A DNA stretch of 28,985 bases from assembly GCA_934090935.1 (NCBI GenBank), contig CAKOKD010000012.1:1-28985 (forward strand), given 5' to 3'. Positions 24,916 to 28,985 of the stretch are shown here, one piece after another. The notes below the pieces were generated by a model that worked only from the letters and a program-made list of their open reading frames with translations, was not told the DNA's origin and did not search any database. The position numbers and the translations under genes are program-made. Source of the stretch: an uncultured Bacilli bacterium. GTDB taxonomy: Bacteria > Bacillota_I > Bacilli_A > RF39 > UBA660. The stretch's first letter is position 1, and each line of letters starts with the position of its first letter.

Positions 24916-26307
24916 ATGAATACTTATAGATACGAAAAATATTTGGATGATATGTTTTATACGAGTTCTGAACTAGTAGATCTTAATGTTCAAATATTAG
25001 AGGATACATTATATATAAAAAACGAATTTTTCTTTAAAAGTTACATAGTCAATGGAAAACCTACTGATGAACTTTTTTTAAGATTTTTAAATCAATCAGG
25101 AATGTATTTATTTTTAATTGATGTTTTAAATGACAAGAGAAAAAGCAAAATAAATTTTTACTATAATGGTAAAGTTATAGCAATATACAAGTCGACTATA
25201 TACTCTTTTTATAAAGCTTTATCATCTAAAACAAATGATTCAAAATTGTTATCAAAGATATCAGTTATACTAAAGAGTAATGAACTAGAAGAAAACAAGT
25301 TAACTAACTATTTAACTGACGAGACTTTGTTCTCCAAACTTATATATGATAAGGATGAGGCTAGAAAGAAAAGACGAATAGGTGATATATTAAACTATTT
25401 GTATAAATTTGATATTTTAATTAAATATGACTTAGATGATATTCTAGTAGAAAGAATAAATAAATTGAAACAATTGCTAGATTTCGATTCTATAAAGGAA
25501 AGTATTAACCATATTAAGTACGTTTTAAATAGTTCATTAATTGAAGAACTTGAAAAATATAATAAGGATACATTTTCTAAATTAGAAAAAGCAGTATTTT
25601 ATTTTATCGCATTAACTAAGAATTTAAAAATAGTAAATGATGATGAAAAAATAGATTCCAAAACTATTTATTCAATAACTAAAGAAAACAATCAAGTTAC
25701 TATCGAAGCTTTTTATATCATTTTAATAACAATTTTAGAGGATATAGGTATTGAATTTGAAACAAGTAAAGATTCTTTAGGATACGATGTTAAAATTTTA
25801 AATAAAATAACATTTAGAATACACAATAAAATTGATTTGACAACGGATATCAGTGCAGTTCTTGAAGCTGATAATGAAATGATTTATCAAATGCTATCTT
25901 ATTATGATACTAGTGAAAAAAACGCTTATGATTTTGAAAAAAATGTAAAAATTTATGAATCCTTAATCGATGATAAAGACATATCTGCAAGAAATAAATT
26001 AAAAACATTTTTAGAACTTATATGTCGAGAAAGTGTAATAGATGATGAATTCTATCAAATGCTTATGTTTAACATCTTTTATGAAGATGATGATGCATGT
26101 TCAATTGAATTTTATAAAATCTTAAACGAAAGTGAAAACTATGACTTTTTTACAATCATTAGAATAAAAAATAAAAATATTATTATTGGTAAAAAGATTA
26201 AAAAAAGTATTAAAATTATAAGTGATCTTGAATATCAGGAATTCATAAAAAGATCTATAAACATAAAAAATAATTATATGGAAGGAAGTAAAAAATATGT
26301 TGGATAA
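24916..26307 (+). CDS. Hypothetical protein (463 aa)
   Basis: Not recognised. A 463-aa protein with no signal peptide or membrane span, acidic overall, rich in Lys, Ile, Asp, Glu and Asn. It appears mostly helical with a helical middle part (about residues 150-240, heptad-like leucines), and contains single Cys only (such as ELICRES and DDACSIE), so no metal cluster is obvious. It is the first gene of a three-gene operon: the next gene starts inside its 3' end (11-nt overlap), so translation is coupled. Neighbours give no clear role. Confidence 0.8.
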   Translation: MNTYRYEKYLDDMFYTSSELVDLNVQILEDTLYIKNEFFFKSYIVNGKPTDELFLRFLNQSGMYLFLIDVLNDKRKSKINFYYNGKVIAIYKSTIYSFYKALSSKTNDSKLLSKISVILKSNELEENKLTNYLTDETLFSKLIYDKDEARKKRRIGDILNYLYKFDILIKYDLDDILVERINKLKQLLDFDSIKESINHIKYVLNSSLIEELEKYNKDTFSKLEKAVFYFIALTKNLKIVNDDEKIDSKTIYSITKENNQVTIEAFYIILITILEDIGIEFETSKDSLGYDVKILNKITFRIHNKIDLTTDISAVLEADNEMIYQMLSYYDTSEKNAYDFEKNVKIYESLIDDKDISARNKLKTFLELICRESVIDDEFYQMLMFNIFYEDDDACSIEFYKILNESENYDFFTIIRIKNKNIIIGKKIKKSIKIISDLEYQEFIKRSINIKNNYMEGSKKYVG

Positions 26308-26491
26308 GATAAGAATTAAAGCATCTCTTTATAATGGCAAAAATAAAGAATTAATAAATCATATTTTAGAAAATGATAATTGTTTCTTTCAAATGAAATA
26401 TGAAACATCATATAATCTATTAAAAGAAATAGGAATTGAACAAAATTCAATATCCAAAGTACTAATAGATCTTCTAAGAGGTAACCGATGA
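26297..26491 (+). CDS. Hypothetical small protein (64 aa)
   Basis: A 64-aa soluble, probably helical protein of unknown function. It starts within the 463-aa gene with a good Shine-Dalgarno GAAGGAAG (26281-26288), and its TGA stop overlaps the ATG of the next gene (ATGA, 26488-26491). The tight packing on both sides is strong evidence that it is a real gene in a coupled operon, perhaps a small subunit or adaptor of a complex with its two neighbours. Confidence 0.75.
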   Translation: MLDKIRIKASLYNGKNKELINHILENDNCFFQMKYETSYNLLKEIGIEQNSISKVLIDLLRGNR

Positions 26492-26844
26492 AATATAATA
26501 TGATTGATAGAACCAACATCGATTTCACAAGTGATGCTGAAATATGCAATATTGGTTATTTTGAAGGATTATTTCAAGATATTCCAGTGAGAATAGAAGA
26601 TTTTGTACATAATAATGTCAGATGCATAACAATATTTATTCCTATAGAATGTGGTTTAAATGATGAAAAAAGTATTAAATCATTTTTAGAGAAGAATCGA
26701 ATAATTGAAATTGTTGAGGATAATATCTATATAACTGAACTAGAGGATGCAAACGATTCGGAATTTTATTCAATAAATGTTCCTTTGGAATCAAATAATC
26801 ATGTTTTTAATAGATCCTTAATTGAAATGAAAAATTATGAATAA
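26488..26844 (+). CDS. Hypothetical protein (118 aa)
   Basis: A 118-aa acidic soluble protein of unknown family with alternating beta-like segments (RCITIFIPIECG, SINVPLESN). AGAGGT precedes the ATG. It is the last gene of the 24916-26844 operon and its stop lies in a terminator stem. No catalytic motif is visible. Confidence 0.75.
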   Translation: MKYNMIDRTNIDFTSDAEICNIGYFEGLFQDIPVRIEDFVHNNVRCITIFIPIECGLNDEKSIKSFLEKNRIIEIVEDNIYITELEDANDSEFYSINVPLESNNHVFNRSLIEMKNYE

Positions 26845-26865
26845 GTTTAATGCTTATTCTTTTTA
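26839..26865 (+). terminator. Terminator of the three-gene operon
   Basis: GAATAAG (26839-26845) pairs with CTTATTC (26853-26859), followed by T-rich sequence. The TAA stop of the preceding gene is in the left arm. Confidence 0.75.
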
Positions 26866-26890
26866 TTTATTGATACATATAAATTTAATA

Positions 26891-26899
26891 TGATATAAT
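26891..26899 (+). promoter_or_regulatory. Extended -10 promoter of the surface protein array
   Basis: TGATATAAT, 29 nt before the ATG at 26928. No terminator or further -10 of equal quality is seen between the array genes downstream, so this may drive the whole run. Confidence 0.6.
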
Positions 26900-26927
26900 T
26901 AACCTAGTATAGATAGAAGGTATTACT

Positions 26928-27569
26928 ATGAATGAATCAAATGAAAAAAAATTAAATTGGAAAGACATTGTTCTATATGCAATAATGATAATTATAATCA
27001 TAATAATTGTTTTATTGTTATGCAAATATTGTGAACTTACTAAAGCAAATAATAAACATGTTATTAAACCGACAACTTCTGCACAAACTACAACTAGTAC
27101 AACTACGACTGAGGCTATTACTGAAACGACTACAACTATACCAACAAGTGAAGCAGTCACTGTAAGTACAACAAAAGTGACAACAAAGAAAAATAATTAT
27201 GTTGTTCCAACAGAACCGATTAAAACGACAACTACTCAAGCGGCTCAAACAACTCAAAGAACTACATCAACAACTCATGCCACTACTACAACTACAACTC
27301 AAAAGGTTGATGTTTATAAATACGTATACAAAGTTGAGACAAGTGAAACTAAATCGTTCTATATTTTAAAAAATGGTACAAGAATGAATGAATACATCAT
27401 GGTTGTTGACAACAATGGTACACCAGTAACATTTAGTAACAATGGAATAGGTTCCGGTCTTACTATGGTTAACTCAAATATTGATTTAAGCACTTGCCCA
27501 AAAATAAAATTCAGAATTTGTAATCCTCAAGGATTAAAATGTGGAGAAACTTTTACAGCAGGATGCTAG
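26928..27569 (+). CDS. Membrane-anchored Thr-rich surface protein
   Basis: A 213-aa protein: a short charged N-terminus, one membrane span rich in Ile (about residues 14-34), a mucin-like linker of about 80 residues (about 48-126) with long Thr runs mixed with Ser, Glu and Lys, and a compact C-terminal domain (about 128-213). The latter has four Cys (about 190, 198, 205 and the last residue), which could form disulfides outside the cell. It seems to share its domain with the 28103 protein: YILKNGTRMNEYIMVVDNNGTPV here against YNKSGKLQTNYYILFNNEPV there, then DLSTCPKI against DLKTKPSI. The linker looks made to hold a domain away from the membrane. No LPXTG motif. Function unknown. Confidence 0.8.
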   Translation: MNESNEKKLNWKDIVLYAIMIIIIIIIVLLLCKYCELTKANNKHVIKPTTSAQTTTSTTTTEAITETTTTIPTSEAVTVSTTKVTTKKNNYVVPTEPIKTTTTQAAQTTQRTTSTTHATTTTTTQKVDVYKYVYKVETSETKSFYILKNGTRMNEYIMVVDNNGTPVTFSNNGIGSGLTMVNSNIDLSTCPKIKFRICNPQGLKCGETFTAGC

Positions 27570-27578
27570 GGAGGAAAT

Positions 27579-28112
27579 ATGAATATATTAAAGAATTATT
27601 ATAAATACTTAATCATTATAGCCATAGCTATAGTTTTGATTATTTTATTGTTTCCAAGAACAAATACTAAAGTGTTAAAATGTACGATTGATGAAGATTT
27701 AGTGAAAGGAATACATTTAAAAGATTCTATAAAAGTAAATCTTGTCAAAGGGAAGCTAAAGGATGTCAAAGTAGACAAATCTATCGATTTAAGCGATGAT
27801 TATACTAAGTTCGACACTTATAAAGAAATAATGGAAATGCACTTAAAAAGTAGTTTTCAATATTTAGATGAAAATGATTATAGTATCAATGTTAAGGATA
27901 ATACTTTGAATTTAAAAGCTACAGTAACTAGTGGAGGATTCATCTTAAACAATTTAACTATTGAACAATCCAATAAAGATAATAAATATGATTTGAAAAT
28001 AAATACAGAAAATAGTTTGGATAGTTCAAAATACGTTTTAAAGTTTGAAGAAAATTACAAATTAAAAGATTTAAAGAAATTGATTGAGGATAGTGGGTAT
28101 AAATGCAAATAA
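27579..28112 (+). CDS. Membrane-anchored extracytoplasmic protein (177 aa)
   Basis: A 177-aa protein with one N-terminal span (about residues 9-26) and an outside domain. The order of segments (KLKDVKVDKSIDLSDDYTKF, then DTYKEIMEMHLKSSF, YSINVKDNTLNLKATVT) recalls the strand-helix pattern of YehR/DUF1307-type Firmicutes lipoproteins, where a Lys/Asp-rich strand is followed by a helix and a strand. There is a Cys just outside the membrane (KVLKCTIDED) but no proper lipobox. GGGAGGA lies before the ATG, 9 bp after the previous stop. The next gene starts inside its 3' end (10-nt overlap). Confidence 0.75.
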   Translation: MNILKNYYKYLIIIAIAIVLIILLFPRTNTKVLKCTIDEDLVKGIHLKDSIKVNLVKGKLKDVKVDKSIDLSDDYTKFDTYKEIMEMHLKSSFQYLDENDYSINVKDNTLNLKATVTSGGFILNNLTIEQSNKDNKYDLKINTENSLDSSKYVLKFEENYKLKDLKKLIEDSGYKCK

Positions 28113-28450
28113 AAAATAAAATCATAATAGGCGCTATAGCAGTTATAGTTATTATATGTATAATTTTAGGAATCGTTATCAAAAAAAATAATTCCAATAT
28201 AAAAACTGATTATTATTACAACTTTACTTATGATGATAACAAAATAAGTCAATCGGTTAGAATATACAATAAAAGTGGTAAGTTGCAAACAAATTATTAT
28301 ATTCTATTCAACAACGAACCTGTAAGTTATACATCAGGAGAAAAAGCAGTAGTTACAATAAACAATGTGGATTTGAAAACAAAGCCAAGCATTTATGTGG
28401 CTTTTGAAGATGATATTAATACTAAATATGAAGTTGTATATAAGAAGTAG
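28103..28450 (+). CDS. Membrane-anchored protein sharing a domain with the Thr-rich protein
   Basis: A 115-aa protein: one N-terminal span (about residues 7-26), then a beta-rich outside domain. The domain resembles the C-terminal domain of the 26928 protein without its Cys residues or Thr linker, so the two look like divergent paralogues within one operon. The ATG overlaps the previous gene by 10 nt and the Shine-Dalgarno is weak, consistent with coupled translation. Function unknown. Confidence 0.75.
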   Translation: MQIKNKIIIGAIAVIVIICIILGIVIKKNNSNIKTDYYYNFTYDDNKISQSVRIYNKSGKLQTNYYILFNNEPVSYTSGEKAVVTINNVDLKTKPSIYVAFEDDINTKYEVVYKK

Positions 28451-28457
28451 GTGAATT

Positions 28458-28844
28458 ATGAAAAAAAGTAGGCTATTTTTATTAATTCTTTTAGTTGTTT
28501 TAGTTCCTAAAGTATGTCAAGCTAAACAACTAGATTATGATTATTATAAAAGATTAAATGTAAAATATGCTTTTATAGTTGGGGACTATATGTTTAATAT
28601 GGACAATGGATATTCACCAAGTTTAGAGGATATTATGATTGCCAGTAGAACAATAAAAGATGGAAATCCAACTACATTATATGAAATAAGGATGTTTCCT
28701 GCATGGAATTATTTTAGTGTAAGTGAAATTTATAAGAACACTAGTTCAAATGATAAAAACATATTAGAAAATATGAATGTAAGATATATTTATAGAAACA
28801 ATATAAAAAAAGCAAATAGTAAGGAGTTTGATACTCTATCATAG
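28458..28844 (+). CDS. Secreted protein, tandem paralogue 1
   Basis: A 128-aa secreted protein. The N-terminus is a classic signal peptide with a predicted cut after VCQA (near residue 23). The mature part begins KQLDYDYYKRLNVKYAFIVG, followed by YSPSLEDIMIASRTI. No membrane span follows, so it may be released or held by the neighbouring anchored proteins. The next gene begins with a similar sequence, so this is one of at least two tandem copies. AGGTGA precedes the ATG, 8 bp after the previous stop. Family unknown to me. Confidence 0.75.
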   Translation: MKKSRLFLLILLVVLVPKVCQAKQLDYDYYKRLNVKYAFIVGDYMFNMDNGYSPSLEDIMIASRTIKDGNPTTLYEIRMFPAWNYFSVSEIYKNTSSNDKNILENMNVRYIYRNNIKKANSKEFDTLS

Positions 28845-28855
28845 AAGGAGTAATT

Positions 28856-28985
28856 ATGAAGAAAGTAGTAGGAATAGTACTAACAATAGTAATAATGATG
28901 CTAAGAACGGAAGTAAAAGCATGTGAGCTAAATTATGAAGAGTATAAAGGAAGAGGGATCGTGCAAAGTTTTGTAGTGGGAGAAT
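28856..28985 (+). CDS. Secreted protein, tandem paralogue 2 (cut by window end)
   Basis: Only the first 43 codons are inside the window. It starts at ATG 28856 with GAAGGAG (28844-28850) that overlaps the end of the previous gene's stop codon. The product begins MKKVVGIVLTIVIMMLRTEV, a signal peptide, then KACELNYEEYKGRG and SFVVGE, which lines up with QAKQLDYDYYKRLN and AFIVGD of the 28458 protein. It is clearly a paralogue, and further copies may follow beyond the edge. Confidence 0.75.
   Translation, partial: MKKVVGIVLTIVIMMLRTEVKACELNYEEYKGRGIVQSFVVGE

Noticed and set aside
26885..27160. Val-rich minus-strand ORF
   Set aside because: A second antisense shadow of the Thr-rich gene, with biased composition explained by the repeat and the poly-Ile span.
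27018..27257. Cys/Ser-rich minus-strand ORF resembling a Cys-rich peptide
   Set aside because: It is the antisense of the Thr-rich stalk; Cys and Ser codons arise from reading Thr codons backwards. No Shine-Dalgarno.

Overview
The window looks like a chromosomal piece of a small-genome, very AT-rich relative of the Bacilli/Mollicutes (uncultured gut RF39-type lineages fit). The basis is the strong A/T bias, Shine-Dalgarno sites of the AGGAGG/AGGTGAT kind, a short 5S rRNA of about 104 nt as in Mollicutes, and many small membrane-anchored proteins. The genetic code appears standard: TGA ends several genes (tsaB, the 64-aa gene at 26297) and the only tRNA present is tRNA-Trp with anticodon CCA. 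The lineage is inferred from general features, not from a database match.

Layout. 1-650: 3' end of 23S rRNA, spacer, 5S rRNA and a T-rich terminator. 699-1505: two small membrane proteins (DUF4234 and DUF2752 types). 1574-4100: tRNA t6A modification genes tsaE, then the tsaB-rimI-tsaD operon. 4164-6455: phosphoketolase. 6466-7566 (minus): SleB-type cell wall hydrolase and a membrane-anchored SH3 protein. 7679-9690: an unknown protein, a lipoprotein and a CmpB-type membrane protein. 9880-10131: DUF4177 protein. 10228-15336: an XRE repressor divergent from a 1545-aa multidomain surface-polysaccharide enzyme, with a palindromic operator candidate between them. 15389-16387 (minus): transglutaminase-like protein. 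16524-19116: permease-ATPase-permease ABC operon.

From 19118 to about 23800 the region is degraded or rearranged. It holds an IS1634-type transposase pseudogene, a possible N-terminal relic and a C-terminal fragment of an HD-domain hydrolase lying on either side of an intact ABC exporter, and a small ORF broken by a stop. tRNA-Trp follows on the minus strand, then a radical SAM/SPASM-like gene and a three-gene operon of unknown function (24916-26844). The window ends in a run of at least five exported or membrane-anchored proteins (26928-28985). Two of these (26928 and 28103) appear to share a C-terminal domain, and two others (28458 and 28856) are tandem paralogues. The array runs off the right edge and is the best candidate here for an undescribed surface system.

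Regulation is compact. Many genes have an extended -10 (TGnTATAAT), leaders of only about 10-30 nt, and terminators overlapping stop codons. In two places the -10 of the next gene lies in the loop of the preceding terminator. No CRISPR array, plasmid origin, prophage or intact insertion sequence was seen.
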